Source: Roseomonas sp. KE2513 (GTDB taxonomy: Bacteria > Pseudomonadota > Alphaproteobacteria > Acetobacterales > Acetobacteraceae). Taken from it: a stretch of DNA of 64,000 nt. The notes under the pieces are model-generated. The model did not search any database. It was not told the DNA's origin and was given only the letters and a program-made list of their open reading frames with translations. The first letter of the stretch is position 1. Each line of letters opens with the position of its first letter. The position numbers and the translations under genes are program-made. The stretch spans positions 1-64,000 of the forward strand of contig NZ_RCVR01000019.1 of assembly GCF_016107305.1 (NCBI RefSeq), read 5' to 3'. Positions 26,733 to 35,568 of this stretch are shown here, piece by piece.

Positions 26733-26957
26733 GCGTGTTCCTTCCCGGTGCAGGGCTTCTTGCGCCCTGTCGTTTCCCTTTGACCGGCGAGTTCCCGCCG
26801 GGCCACGTTCCCTGCAGCGAGATTCCAGCAGCGCCGGATTGAAAGAGCAAGCTCTTTGCGCCCTGCCCCTCGCGGCTCCTGCCCGCGTGCGCTGATCACG
26901 TGAGAAGTGCTATGAAAGGGGCTGTGTCGAGGACGTTCCTGTCCCGAGAGGAAAAAG

Positions 26958-27461
26958 ATGACGCTGCGCGGAAAGGCGGGCCTGTTCGTCGTGCTCGCCG
27001 GCATCCTGCAGGCCGGGCCGGTGGCGGCTGCGCCGAGGGAGCGGAGCGAGGGCACCGTCATCGAGATCGCCCCGCGTGCCGCACCGAGGGAACCCGCCGA
27101 CCGTAGCGGCAAGGCACGCCAGACACAGGCGAAGGTTCTCAACGACCCGGCGCTGGCGAACCTGCCGGCGGTCGGCGTGAGCGGCGTGCTGCCGCAGGGC
27201 ACGACGGCGCGGGTGCAGAACCTTGAGAACGGGCGCTCGACCTTCATCCAGGTCCAGCCTGGAGGCGCCGCCAGCGCGGGGCGGCTGCTCGATATCACCC
27301 CGCCGGTCGCGCGCGCCCTGGGCGTCACAGGGGGCAGCGCGCAGGTTCTCGTCGCGCCACTGGCCGTTCCCCAGCCGGACGGCACGATCCGCATCGGGGA
27401 GGGAAGCCGCCTCGCCGGAGCGGTGGCGGCACCCGCACTCAGCCAGCGGCCGGAGAATTAG
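26958..27461 (+). CDS. RlpA-like double-psi beta-barrel protein, degenerate
   Basis: A 167-residue exported protein. A signal peptide (about residues 1-25) is followed by a charged linker and a C-terminal segment, LPQGTTARVQNLENGRSTF ... RLLDITPPVARALGV, that follows the RlpA (lytic transglycosylase) DPBB pattern. The N-terminal GxASWYG half and the DRGP catalytic loop are replaced by QPGG, so enzyme activity is unlikely. It may bind peptidoglycan or another partner. It stands alone, divergent from the acyl-CoA ligase. Confidence 0.65.
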   Translation: MTLRGKAGLFVVLAGILQAGPVAAAPRERSEGTVIEIAPRAAPREPADRSGKARQTQAKVLNDPALANLPAVGVSGVLPQGTTARVQNLENGRSTFIQVQPGGAASAGRLLDITPPVARALGVTGGSAQVLVAPLAVPQPDGTIRIGEGSRLAGAVAAPALSQRPEN

Positions 27462-27573
27462 GCGGGGCGGAAGGACCTTCCCGACTGTCGGCGCTGGGAA
27501 TTTCGGAGCGATGGTCCGCGGCGCCGGGACCGGCATCCGAAGCCTGCCACGCTGCCACGGCGCGCATGAAAAA

Positions 27574-27602
27574 GGCGCGGCCCGCACCGGCGGGGCCGCG
27601 CC
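27574..27602 (-). terminator. Rho-independent terminator of the DUF4142 gene
   Basis: A 10-bp perfect GC stem (GGCGCGGCCC/GGGCCGCGCC) with a 9-base loop. On the minus strand it is followed by a TTTTT run. It lies 18 bases after the stop of the minus-strand DUF4142 gene and so fits the textbook form. Confidence 0.8.
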
Positions 27603-27619
27603 TCGTACTGGCCTGATGC

Positions 27620-28159
27620 TCAGGCGCGCTGCATCGCCGTCTGCAGGAAGGCGATGTGCTCGCGGATGCGGTCGGAGGCGAGGATGGCAATTGCCTTGTC
27701 GCTCGCGGTCGAGCCACTGCTCTCGATGATCGCGTTATAGACCGAGAGCGCCTCCTGGTGGCCCTGGGTCTGCGCCATCACGAAAAGGCGGTCGAACTCG
27801 GGCCCGTTCGCGGCCTGGAGCTGGCGCAGCATCGCTGCCTTCTCGGCCGGCAGCGGGGGCGGGGGCACGGCCTGACCAACGGCCGCCATCGCCTGCACGA
27901 TGCCCTGCTGCTCGCTGTTCTCGAAAGTCGCGAAGCGGCGCAGGTCGGGCCGCTGCGCCTTGGTGGTGCCGAGCTGCGCCGTCTGCATGAGAAAGGCACC
28001 GCCCTGCACGGCCGTGGTGCGCAGGGAGACGGGGTCAGTGCTGGACGCCATCTGCCGCGCCGTCATCCCCGGCTCCGCCGAGGCGGCGCAACCCGCGAGC
28101 GCGGCCCCGGCGAGGGCCACGCCGAGCGTGCGGCGGTTCATTAAGTTCAGCGTATCCAT
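27620..28159 (-). CDS. DUF4142 lipoprotein
   Basis: A 179-residue lipoprotein with a lipobox around LAGCAAS and a helical DUF4142 domain (ferritin-like four-helix fold), including FATFENSEQQGI and HIAFLQTAM. DUF4142 proteins are common in soil alphaproteobacteria, often next to YciE-type genes; their function is unknown. It is third in a same-strand set with two DUF892 genes (58 bases after the previous stop), probably a stress-related operon. A strong terminator follows. Confidence 0.82.
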   Translation of the reverse strand: MDTLNLMNRRTLGVALAGAALAGCAASAEPGMTARQMASSTDPVSLRTTAVQGGAFLMQTAQLGTTKAQRPDLRRFATFENSEQQGIVQAMAAVGQAVPPPPLPAEKAAMLRQLQAANGPEFDRLFVMAQTQGHQEALSVYNAIIESSGSTASDKAIAILASDRIREHIAFLQTAMQRA

Positions 28160-28217
28160 GCTTTTTGCTCCGGTTCGAAGGCTTGGTTGAAGGGTCGGGG
28201 AGGCGAGGCCCGCCGGA

Positions 28218-28727
28218 TCAGACGCCCGCCTTCTGGCCCTGCGCCGCGCGCGTCGCGAAGGTGCGCACCGTCGGCTCCAGGTTGTCCGCGACCCACTGCG
28301 CCATCCGCTCCTCCTCGCGCAGCGACTGCGTGAGCGCGGTCGGGGAGCGCGTGTCGCCGACCATGTCGGCAAAGACGAGGAGCGACTTGTAGGAGGCGAT
28401 CTCGAAGTGCTCGAAGGCGTAGTTCGCCATATGATTCTTCAGCACCTCGTCCTGCATCGGCGCGTGGGCGAGGGCGGCCATGTTGCCCATCAGGCCCGTC
28501 ACGAAATCCTTGATCGAGGAATTCGATTCACCCATGGAGCTGAGGATCTCGTCCAGCCGCTCGCGCTGCGCCTCGCTCTCCTTGATGTGCTGGCGCAGCG
28601 CCGCCTCCATCTCGGGATAGTTCTCCAGCCGCTCGACCTGGCGGCTCAGCAGCTCGATCGCCTGCGTCTCGAGCGCGCGGGCATTGACGAGGCCGGTCAC
28701 GTAGAGGCTCTGGGTGCTTTCCTGCAT
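28218..28727 (-). CDS. Ferritin-like DUF892 protein (YciE family)
   Basis: A 169-residue, all-helical protein of the YciE/YciF group. Helices carry repeated Glu/His patterns (ALETQAIELLSRQ, HIKESEAQRERL, YAFEHFEIASYKSL) like a di-iron ferritin fold. Relatives are induced by osmotic, oxidative or general stress. It sits 52 bases after a related DUF892 gene on the same strand and before the DUF4142 gene. Confidence 0.85.
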   Translation of the reverse strand: MQESTQSLYVTGLVNARALETQAIELLSRQVERLENYPEMEAALRQHIKESEAQRERLDEILSSMGESNSSIKDFVTGLMGNMAALAHAPMQDEVLKNHMANYAFEHFEIASYKSLLVFADMVGDTRSPTALTQSLREEERMAQWVADNLEPTVRTFATRAAQGQKAGV

Positions 28728-28779
28728 CGGTGAAGTCCTTGGCTGTTGTTGGTTGTGTCTATTCGGAACAGCGCGCCGT

Positions 28780-29280
28780 TCAGGCGGCCTGTTCCATCTC
28801 GAGGGCCGCAGGGAGGATCGCCGAGCGCGTCACCTCAGTGAGGAGCCCGTCCTGCGCCTTCTCCTCGTCGAGCGTCTTCGCGAGCAGGTCGGCGATTTCC
28901 GTCTCGCCCATCGCCTTCGACAGCTCGACCATCGTCCCATAGGCGGCGATCTCGTAGTGCTCGATGCGCTGCTGGGCGGCGACGATCACGAGGTCCAGCA
29001 CCGGCCCCTTCTCGTACTCCTCCAGCTCGTGCTGCGCTTCCTCGGCCAGGCCGCGCATCGCCTCGCAGACCTTGCGGCCAGGGCGGGCGCCGAGCTTGTC
29101 CAGCGCCTGCTCGACACGGTCCCGCTGCTCTTCGGACTGCGCGATATGCGCCTCCAGTCCCTGCTTGAGCTGGGGCTCCGACGCCTTGCGCATCGCCCGG
29201 CGAAGAGCCTGGATGGCCTGCTTTTCGGCGCTGAAGGCATCCTTCAGCTGATCCACCATCATCTCACGCAACTCGGGCAT
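28780..29280 (-). CDS. Ferritin-like DUF892 protein (YciE family)
   Basis: A 166-residue YciE-like protein. Conserved features are MVDQLKDAFSAEKQAIQALRR, HIAQSEEQRDRV and RIEHYEIAAYGT, which would supply di-iron ligands. It is the first gene of the stress-like cluster 29280 to 27620. A perfect 16-bp palindrome lies about 100 bases upstream and may be its operator. Confidence 0.85.
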   Translation of the reverse strand: MPELREMMVDQLKDAFSAEKQAIQALRRAMRKASEPQLKQGLEAHIAQSEEQRDRVEQALDKLGARPGRKVCEAMRGLAEEAQHELEEYEKGPVLDLVIVAAQQRIEHYEIAAYGTMVELSKAMGETEIADLLAKTLDEEKAQDGLLTEVTRSAILPAALEMEQAA

Positions 29281-29378
29281 AACCGTGCTCTCCGGGAAGA
29301 CAGTCCTCGGCGTTCCCGCCGTCGAAACATGCCAACGCCGGTCAGCCCGCCACGGTTGGTCGGGTGATCGTTCTATCT

Positions 29379-29394
29379 GTCAAAAAGTTTTGAC
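29379..29394. promoter_or_regulatory. 16-bp palindrome GTCAAAA-AG-TTTTGAC
   Basis: Perfect 7-2-7 inverted repeat in the gap between the ferritin-like cluster and the M20 peptidase gene. It includes a TTGACA on the minus strand, but no convincing -10 box follows at the right distance. Candidate operator. Confidence 0.45.
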
Positions 29395-29425
29395 CGGCCG
29401 GAAGTCCCGACCAGGGAGGGGTAGC

Positions 29426-30535
29426 CTATCGCTGCGCGAGAAGCCCGCGGAACAAGGGCACGGCGGCGGCCAGTTCCGCCACCGGCACCCTCTCACGCGG
29501 GGTATGCGCGAAGCCGATGTCCCCGGGCCCGAGCACCACGCAGGGCGCCAGCGCATTCAGCCGCGTTGCGTCCGTGCCGAAGGGCACGGTGCGAGCCGGC
29601 CGCCCGGTCGCAGCTACCGCCGCCGCGACCAGCGGGTGGTCGGCCGGCAGCTCGGGCGGGGAGCCGTCCACCACGAAGTTCAGCGCGAGGCCCGCCCGCG
29701 CCGCCGCCGCCTTCACCGCCTCGATCACCGGCTCGGGCCGGAGGCCGCGGGAGTAGCGGAACTTCATCCGCGCCGTCGCGCGCGCCGCTGTCACGTTCAG
29801 CGCCGTGCCGTGGTTGTCGATCACGATGTTGAAGTCGGGGAAGGGCGGCTCGTAGGCCTCGTCCCAGCCCGCGCGGTCCTCGCGCAGCCGGTCGTGCAGC
29901 GCGCGCATCTCGGCGAGGAAGGGGATCAGCGCGAGATTCGCGTTCACGCCCTTGCCGGTGGAGGAATGCGCCTGGCTGCCCGTCGCCACCGCCTCGAAGT
30001 TGACGGTGCCGCGGTGCCCGCGGATCGGCGCGAGGCCGGTCGGCTCCGCGACGATGATGCCGCGCAGCGCCGCGCGGCGGGCGAGATCCGACCTCTCCGC
30101 GATGAGGGCTGCGCCGGCCTTCGTGGTCTCCTCGTCCGTCGAGAGCAGCAGCGTCACCGGCACGTCGGCGGGCAGGCCGCGCGCGGCGACGATGCAGGCG
30201 GCGACCGGCCCCTTCATGTCGGCCGCGCCGAGACCGTGCATCATCCCCTCGTCGTCCACGCGGCCGGAGAAGGGGTCCTCCTCCCACCCTGTGTCGGGCA
30301 CCGTGTCCATATGGCCCGAAAGCGCCAGGCCACCCGGCCCGCCGCGATGCGCGACGATGGCGCGCTTGGCCACGCCCGCCGCGTCCTTGTAGTCCAGCCG
30401 CTCGACCTCGAAATCGCCGAGTAGCGCCTCGATACGCTCCGCCACCGGCAGGTTGGTCACGAAGGAGCGGCTGTCGATCCGGATGAGCTCGGCGGCAAGG
30501 GCGGCAACGGCTTCGGCATCGGTGCGATCGGTCAT
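29426..30535 (-). CDS. M20 family metallopeptidase (ArgE/DapE-like)
   Basis: A 369-residue di-zinc amidohydrolase. Metal and catalytic residues are H75 and D77 in SGHMDTVP, D106 in GAADMKG, and E135/E136 in STDEETT. Family members remove acyl groups from amino acids (ArgE, acetylornithine deacetylase; DapE), and this one could be any of them. The ATG giving MTDRTDAEAV is chosen over a 12-residue extension. It is divergent from the threonine-synthase-like gene with only 59 bases between. Confidence 0.85.
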   Translation of the reverse strand: MTDRTDAEAVAALAAELIRIDSRSFVTNLPVAERIEALLGDFEVERLDYKDAAGVAKRAIVAHRGGPGGLALSGHMDTVPDTGWEEDPFSGRVDDEGMMHGLGAADMKGPVAACIVAARGLPADVPVTLLLSTDEETTKAGAALIAERSDLARRAALRGIIVAEPTGLAPIRGHRGTVNFEAVATGSQAHSSTGKGVNANLALIPFLAEMRALHDRLREDRAGWDEAYEPPFPDFNIVIDNHGTALNVTAARATARMKFRYSRGLRPEPVIEAVKAAAARAGLALNFVVDGSPPELPADHPLVAAAVAATGRPARTVPFGTDATRLNALAPCVVLGPGDIGFAHTPRERVPVAELAAAVPLFRGLLAQR

Positions 30536-30594
30536 GCCCGGGGGTATCCCTTGCGGGCCCCGCCGCCGCAAGACAGGTTGCCGCCCGCTTGGCG

Positions 30595-31740
30595 ATGGAG
30601 GGACCCCTGGCCGCGTATCTCGACCCCCGTAGCGGCCGCACCTGGCCGATCGACACCCCCCGCTGGTGCGGCGAGGAGGGGCAGCCGCTCCTTCTGACGG
30701 ACCTGCCGGGCATCGGCCGCGAGGCCATCGACCCCGCCGCCCCCGGCCTCTGGCGCTACGCCGCCGCCTTCCCCTTCCGCCCGCGCGAGCCGATCACGAT
30801 GGGGGAGGGGCGCACTCCGCTGCTCCCGCGCCGGATCGGGGGCTTCGACGCGCTGCTGAAATGCGAGTGGCTGATGCCGACCGGCTCCTTCAAGGACCGT
30901 GGGGCCGCCGTCATGCTCTCGCTGCTGCGCGACCAGGGGATCGCGGCGGTGCTGGAGGATTCCTCCGGCAACGGCGGCGCGGCCATCTCAACCTATGCGG
31001 CGGCCGGCGGGCTGCGCGCGCGGATCCTGGTGCCGGACAGCACCTCCCCCGCCAAGACCGTCCAGTCCCGCGCGGCGGGGGCCGAGATCCAGCTCACCCC
31101 CGGCAGCCGCCAGGATTGCGCGGACGAGGCGCTGCGCCAGGGCCGCGATCCCGCCTCCGGCTTCTTCTACGCGAGCCACAACTGGCATCCCTTCTTCCTC
31201 CAGGGCACCAAGACCCTCGCCTACGAGCTGTGGGAGGATCTCGGCTTCAGGGCACCGGACGCGGTGGTGATCCCCTGCGGCGCCGGCTCCAACGTGCTCG
31301 GCTGCGACATTGGCTTCGGGGAATTGCTGCGGGCGGGCGCCATCGACCGGCTGCCCCGGCTCTACGCCGCCCAGCCCGCGAATTGCGGGCCCATCGCGCG
31401 CGAAGCGCTGGGCCTGCCGCCCGTGGCAGCCCGCCCGACGATTGCCGAGGGCACGGCCATCGCCCAGCCGATCCGCCCGCGCGAGGTGCTGTCCGCCCTC
31501 CGTCGCAGCGGCGGCGGCGGCGTGCTGCTGGAGGAGGCGGAGATCGCCGAGGCCTCGCTCGCCCTCGCCCGCACCGGCATCTACGTGGAACCAACCTGCG
31601 CCCAGGCGGCGGCGGCGCTCGGCAAGCTGGCTGCGGCGGGCACGGTGCGCCCCGGCGAGCGCGTGGCGGTGATCCTCACCGGCACCGGCCTCAAGGCGAC
31701 CCCGCGCTACGCGGAACTTCTCGGGCTGGAGGTGGGTTAG
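30595..31740 (+). CDS. Threonine synthase-like PLP enzyme
   Basis: A 381-residue fold-type II PLP enzyme. The PLP lysine is K100 in GSFKDRG, the phosphate-binding loop is EDSSGNGGAA and the end is VILTGTGLKATP. This is the layout of short threonine synthases, which turn O-phosphohomoserine into threonine. A second canonical thrC may exist elsewhere, so an alternative role on another amino acid is possible. The ATG at 30595 is preferred to the TTG six bases upstream. Confidence 0.8.
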   Translation: MEGPLAAYLDPRSGRTWPIDTPRWCGEEGQPLLLTDLPGIGREAIDPAAPGLWRYAAAFPFRPREPITMGEGRTPLLPRRIGGFDALLKCEWLMPTGSFKDRGAAVMLSLLRDQGIAAVLEDSSGNGGAAISTYAAAGGLRARILVPDSTSPAKTVQSRAAGAEIQLTPGSRQDCADEALRQGRDPASGFFYASHNWHPFFLQGTKTLAYELWEDLGFRAPDAVVIPCGAGSNVLGCDIGFGELLRAGAIDRLPRLYAAQPANCGPIAREALGLPPVAARPTIAEGTAIAQPIRPREVLSALRRSGGGGVLLEEAEIAEASLALARTGIYVEPTCAQAAAALGKLAAAGTVRPGERVAVILTGTGLKATPRYAELLGLEVG

Positions 31741-31818
31741 TGCCGTTTCATGGTCCGCGTGGCCGTGCGGCGCTGGTCCTCCAATGAAGAGGAAGTAATG
31801 TGAAAAGAATTTCATCAT

Positions 31819-31833
31819 AATCGTTGCACGATT
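31819..31833. promoter_or_regulatory. 15-bp inverted repeat AATCGT-TGC-ACGATT
   Basis: Perfect 6-3-6 repeat in the locally AT-richer region about 130 bases before dctA. Candidate operator for dctA; regulator unknown. Confidence 0.4.
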
Positions 31834-31964
31834 GGTAGAGCCATGACTTGGCCGCGCGGCCGCTGATCCGCTCGGTCATTTGTCTTGTATCTTTCATCTG
31901 CCCTATCTCTCCTCCCGAAACTCAGGGCCGACGCGCAGGGCCCCTGCTGCCCGGGAGGAGCCCC

Positions 31965-33287
31965 ATGATCCGACGCGCCCTATCCCTGCTCTACGTGCAG
32001 GTCCTTATCGCTATCGTGCTCGGCGTCGCCGTGGGCGTCATCTGGCCGCAGACGGGCGCGGCGATGCGCCCGCTGGGCGATGGCTTCGTCAAGCTCATCC
32101 GCATGATCATTGCCCCGGTGGTCTTCTGCACCATCGTCCACGGCATCGCCTCCGTGCGGGACGCGCGCAGTGTCGGGCGCGTGGGCTTGCGCGCGCTCCT
32201 CTACTTCGAGGTCGTCTCCACCTTCGCCCTCTTCATCGGGCTGGCCGTCGCGAAGATCTTCCGCACGGGCGAGGGCTTCAACATCGACCCCAGCCAGATG
32301 AACGCGACGGCCATCCAGGGCTTCGCCCAGCGCGCCGCCAACGACAGCGTCGCTGCCCACCTGATGGCGATCATCCCCGACACCTTCGTCAGCGCCTTCG
32401 CCAACGGCGACCTTCTCCAGGTGCTGCTGCTCGCCGTGCTCACGGGCTTCGCGATCAATGCCCTGCCCGAGCGCCTGCGCGAGCCGATCTCGCACGCGGT
32501 GGACTCCCTCAGCGCGATCTTCTTCGGTATCGTCAACATCGTCGTGAAGGCCGCCCCGGTCGGCGCCTTCGGCGCCATGGCCTTCACCATCGGCGCCTAC
32601 GGCTTCGGCTCCCTCGCACGCCTGGCCGAGCTGGTGGCCACCTTCTACCTGACGGCGCTGTTCTTCGTGATCGTGGTGCTGGGCCTCATCGCCCGCTTCT
32701 GCGGCTTCTCGATTTTCCGCTTCATCGCCTACATCAAGGAGGAGCTGCTGATCGTCCTCGGCACCTCTTCCAGCGAGAGCGTGCTGGCGCAGATCATGCG
32801 CAAGATGGAGGCGCTCGGCGCCTCGCCGAAGGTCGTCGGCATCACCGTGCCGCTTGGCTACTCCTTCAATCTCGACGGCACGAACATCTACATGACGTTG
32901 GCGACGATGTTCCTCGCCTACGCTACCAACACGCATCTCACCTTCGGGCAGGAGATGACGATCCTGCTGGTGGCGATGCTGACCTCCAAGGGCGCCTCCG
33001 GCGTCACGGGTGCTGGCTTCATCACCCTCGCCGCCACGCTCTCGGTCATCCCGGACATCCCCATCGCGGCGCTTGCGGTGCTCATCGGCATCGACAAGTT
33101 CATGAGCGAGGTTCGCGCGCTGACCAACCTTGTGGGCAACGGCGTCGCCTGTCTCGCCATCTCCCGCTGGGAGGGCGAGCTGGACCCGGTGAAGCTGCGC
33201 AACGCCATGGGCAGCCAGCCGATCGCCGGCGCGGGGCCGCAGCCAGTGCCGGTGGGGCCGCTTCCGGTGGCGAAGAGCGGGGACTGA
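31965..33287 (+). CDS. dctA: C4-dicarboxylate/cation symporter DctA
   Basis: A 440-residue DAACS family carrier that couples uptake of succinate, fumarate or malate to proton or sodium entry. Hallmarks are [19 protein letters not shown], the serine-rich re-entrant loop (GTSSSESVL), the [13 protein letters not shown] signature and the [10 protein letters not shown] loop. About eight helices plus two hairpins in the inner membrane. GGGAGGAG a few bases before the ATG at 31965 fixes the start; the frame is open for 39 more codons upstream. Confidence 0.93.
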   Translation: MIRRALSLLYVQVLIAIVLGVAVGVIWPQTGAAMRPLGDGFVKLIRMIIAPVVFCTIVHGIASVRDARSVGRVGLRALLYFEVVSTFALFIGLAVAKIFRTGEGFNIDPSQMNATAIQGFAQRAANDSVAAHLMAIIPDTFVSAFANGDLLQVLLLAVLTGFAINALPERLREPISHAVDSLSAIFFGIVNIVVKAAPVGAFGAMAFTIGAYGFGSLARLAELVATFYLTALFFVIVVLGLIARFCGFSIFRFIAYIKEELLIVLGTSSSESVLAQIMRKMEALGASPKVVGITVPLGYSFNLDGTNIYMTLATMFLAYATNTHLTFGQEMTILLVAMLTSKGASGVTGAGFITLAATLSVIPDIPIAALAVLIGIDKFMSEVRALTNLVGNGVACLAISRWEGELDPVKLRNAMGSQPIAGAGPQPVPVGPLPVAKSGD

Positions 33288-33332
33288 CACCGCCCTTGTG
33301 GAAGGTCTTGATCCGGCAGCACGAGTAATTCC

Positions 33333-33570
33333 AGAGAGGGCTCCGCCCTCTCCGGACCTCGCCCGCTAAGGACCTGAGGCCCTTGGATCCCCATCTGGCT
33401 GTCGCGGATGCGACGACTGAGTGCCGACTTTCTCTCGGTACCTTTCCTGTTCAGGTGATTGCCTCGGGTCCATGACTCAAGGCGCACCAGACGCTGAGTG
33501 CCTCCAGCTTGCAGAAAAAGATGATGGTGAGGGGAGTGGGGAGAGGAAGAATGCCTTCTTCCTCTCCCCG
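33333..33570 (+). repeat. Multi-hairpin intergenic repeat, copy B
   Basis: This occupies most of the 334-base gap between convergent dctA and TRIC genes. It includes an 8-bp stem (33334-33341/33345-33352), an AAGGaCC/GGcCCTT imperfect stem, the AAAAAGATGATGG core (33515-33527) and a 14-bp perfect stem with TGCC loop (33538-33551/33556-33569). The middle part (CCTCGGGTCCATGA) is shared with copy C but lost from copy A. Confidence 0.75.
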
Positions 33571-33621
33571 AGGTCACCAGAGGCGTCAGGCCAGGACCGC
33601 CAACCGGCCCCGGCCAAGCTC

Positions 33622-34266
33622 TCAGGGTTCCTCGCCCCGTTCCGCCGCTGCCCCGCCATAGGCCGGCAGCGACCACCCGCCGCCAAGTGCCGCAGCACGG
33701 ATGAGGAAGGCCAGCGTCGCGCCGGTGGCGATCGCAACCGTCCGCCCCGCGCCCATCGCCTCCAGTGCCACGAAGCCGCCCGCGCCGAGGGCGGCCGCCG
33801 TCGCGTAGATCTCGCGCCGGAGGATGAGCGGGATCTCTCCGCAAATCACGTCTCGGATCAGCCCGCCGAAGCTGGCCGTCATCACGCCCATCAGCACGGC
33901 GACCCAGGGCGCAGCCCCCGCCCGCAGCGCCACCTCCGCGCCGAGCACCGCGAAGACTGCCATCCCCGCCGCATCGGCCCAGAGGAGCAGCGCCACCCGC
34001 CGCTGGAGGGCGGGCGCCACGAAGAACACGGCAAGGGCGAAGCAGGCCGCGAGGATCGCGAGGTCCGGCCGTCCCAGCCAGGCCACGGGCAGCCCGAGCA
34101 GCAGGTCCCGCAACGCCCCGCCCCCGAAGGCCGTGACGCCCGCGACGAGGAGAAAGCCCACGGGGTCCATCCGCTTGCGCGCCGCCGTCAGCGCGCCCGC
34201 GGTCGCGAAGGCGGCCGTGCCAACCCAGCCCAGCGCCTCGAGCGCGAGGTCGAAAGGTGCGGCCAA
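33622..34266 (-). CDS. TRIC family cation channel (UPF0126/YicG type)
   Basis: A 214-residue, seven-helix membrane protein made of two related three-helix repeats. The repeats carry AFATAGALTAARKRMDPVGF and GGGALRDLLLG, and then MGVMTASFGGLIRDVICGEIPLILR. This is the prokaryotic TRIC channel pattern, which passes monovalent cations. No ATG fits; the TTG at 34266, 8 bases after the upstream MFS stop, begins just before the first helix. The start is uncertain. It probably shares a transcript with the MFS gene. Confidence 0.8.
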   Translation of the reverse strand: MAAPFDLALEALGWVGTAAFATAGALTAARKRMDPVGFLLVAGVTAFGGGALRDLLLGLPVAWLGRPDLAILAACFALAVFFVAPALQRRVALLLWADAAGMAVFAVLGAEVALRAGAAPWVAVLMGVMTASFGGLIRDVICGEIPLILRREIYATAAALGAGGFVALEAMGAGRTVAIATGATLAFLIRAAALGGGWSLPAYGGAAAERGEEP

Positions 34267-34273
34267 GCCGGTC

Positions 34274-35512
34274 CTACTCGGCGGGAAGAGGGGAGGGCGC
34301 CCGTGCGGCGCGGAGCGCGCCGCCCCGCGCCGTGCCCGCGCAGAACAGCGAGGCAATCAGCAGGGCCGCGACCGTCGGCATCACCAGCCAGGGCACGCCA
34401 TTGTCCAGCATGAGGCCGAAGGGAACCGGCGTCAGCGCACTGCCGAGCGGCAGGCCCGAGGAGATGAAGCCGAAGACCTTGCCCATCTGCCCCGGCGGCG
34501 CGGCGTGCTTCACCATCACGTCCCGCGGGGTGCGCGAGGCGCCGAGCGCCCCGCCGGCCAGGAGCGCCACCAGGGGCAGCACCACGTCCGGCAGCGGCAC
34601 CAGCCCGATCGCCAGGAAAAGGATGATGGAGAGCACCGTCAGGCCGGTCACGAAGGTGAAGTGGCTCGTGTAGCGGTCCGCGTACCACCCGCCGACGAGC
34701 ACCCCGCCCGTGGCGCCTACCACGTAGCCCGTGAGCGTGAGGGAGGAGACCGCCAGCGGCGTCGCCCAGAGCTTGTCCAGCAGGGCGACGAGGAAGGACT
34801 GCACGCCGACCCCCGCCATGGCGGAGAGAAGGAAGAAGGCGAAGAACATCAGCATGGTGCGCGAGAGCAGCACCTCCCGCCCGAGCGGCGCGCCCGCCTT
34901 CTTCACCCGCACTTGGTCCTGAAGGATGCGGGACTGCATGACGATGGCGCCCACCACGGGCACGCCGACCAGCCCGGCCACCAGCAGCGCCGGCCGCCAG
35001 CCGAGGCCCATGGTCTGCGTCATCAGCCCGATCGCGAGCGGGGCCGCCGCGAAGCCGAGATTGCCGGTCAGGGTGTGCATGGCGAAGGCCCGGCCGATCC
35101 GAGTCTCGCTGATGCTGCTGCCCAGGATGGCGTAGTCGGCCGGGTGGATCACCGAGTTGCCGATGCCGGACGCGATCGCCAGCGCCAGGATCACCCAGTA
35201 ATTCGGTGCGAAAGCCATGGCCGCGATCGAGAGGGCCATGAGCAGTGTGCCGCCCACCAGGAAGGGCCGCGCCCCGTGCCGGTCCACAAGGAAGCCGATC
35301 GGTGTCTGCAACAGCCCCGTGATGGCGGCCATGAGCGCGACCGAGAGGCCCAGCACCGCGTAGGAGACGCCAAACTCCTCCCGCCAGATGGGGAAGAGCG
35401 GCGCGAGGCAGAGCATGTAGAAATGTGAGAGGAAGTGCCCGGTCCCGATGAGCCCGATGATCCGCCAGTCCCGGTTGGGCTGGGCGCGGGCGGGGGCAGC
35501 GGCGTCGGTCAT
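34274..35512 (-). CDS. MFS transporter, fosmidomycin-resistance-like
   Basis: A 412-residue, 12-helix transporter. It opens with GTGHFLSHFYMLCLAPLFP, and has the loop motif GFLVDRHGARPFL, like Fsr-type and related exporters. The ATG at 35512 removes a 12-residue extension. The substrate is unknown. It is divergent from nothing close: its stop lies 8 bases before the TTG start of the TRIC gene, and it is 56 bases downstream of the LysR gene on the same strand. Confidence 0.82.
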   Translation of the reverse strand: MTDAAAPARAQPNRDWRIIGLIGTGHFLSHFYMLCLAPLFPIWREEFGVSYAVLGLSVALMAAITGLLQTPIGFLVDRHGARPFLVGGTLLMALSIAAMAFAPNYWVILALAIASGIGNSVIHPADYAILGSSISETRIGRAFAMHTLTGNLGFAAAPLAIGLMTQTMGLGWRPALLVAGLVGVPVVGAIVMQSRILQDQVRVKKAGAPLGREVLLSRTMLMFFAFFLLSAMAGVGVQSFLVALLDKLWATPLAVSSLTLTGYVVGATGGVLVGGWYADRYTSHFTFVTGLTVLSIILFLAIGLVPLPDVVLPLVALLAGGALGASRTPRDVMVKHAAPPGQMGKVFGFISSGLPLGSALTPVPFGLMLDNGVPWLVMPTVAALLIASLFCAGTARGGALRAARAPSPLPAE

Positions 35513-35568
35513 CCCCCAAAGCTGCGCCCGCGCCCCGAGCTCCGTCAAATGCGCGATTCGCAGATCCG

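Noticed and set aside
29378-29383. A TTGACA promoter -35 box on the minus strand for the ferritin-like cluster
   Set aside because: The hexamer 17 bases downstream (ACCAAC) is not a plausible -10, so only the palindrome is reported.
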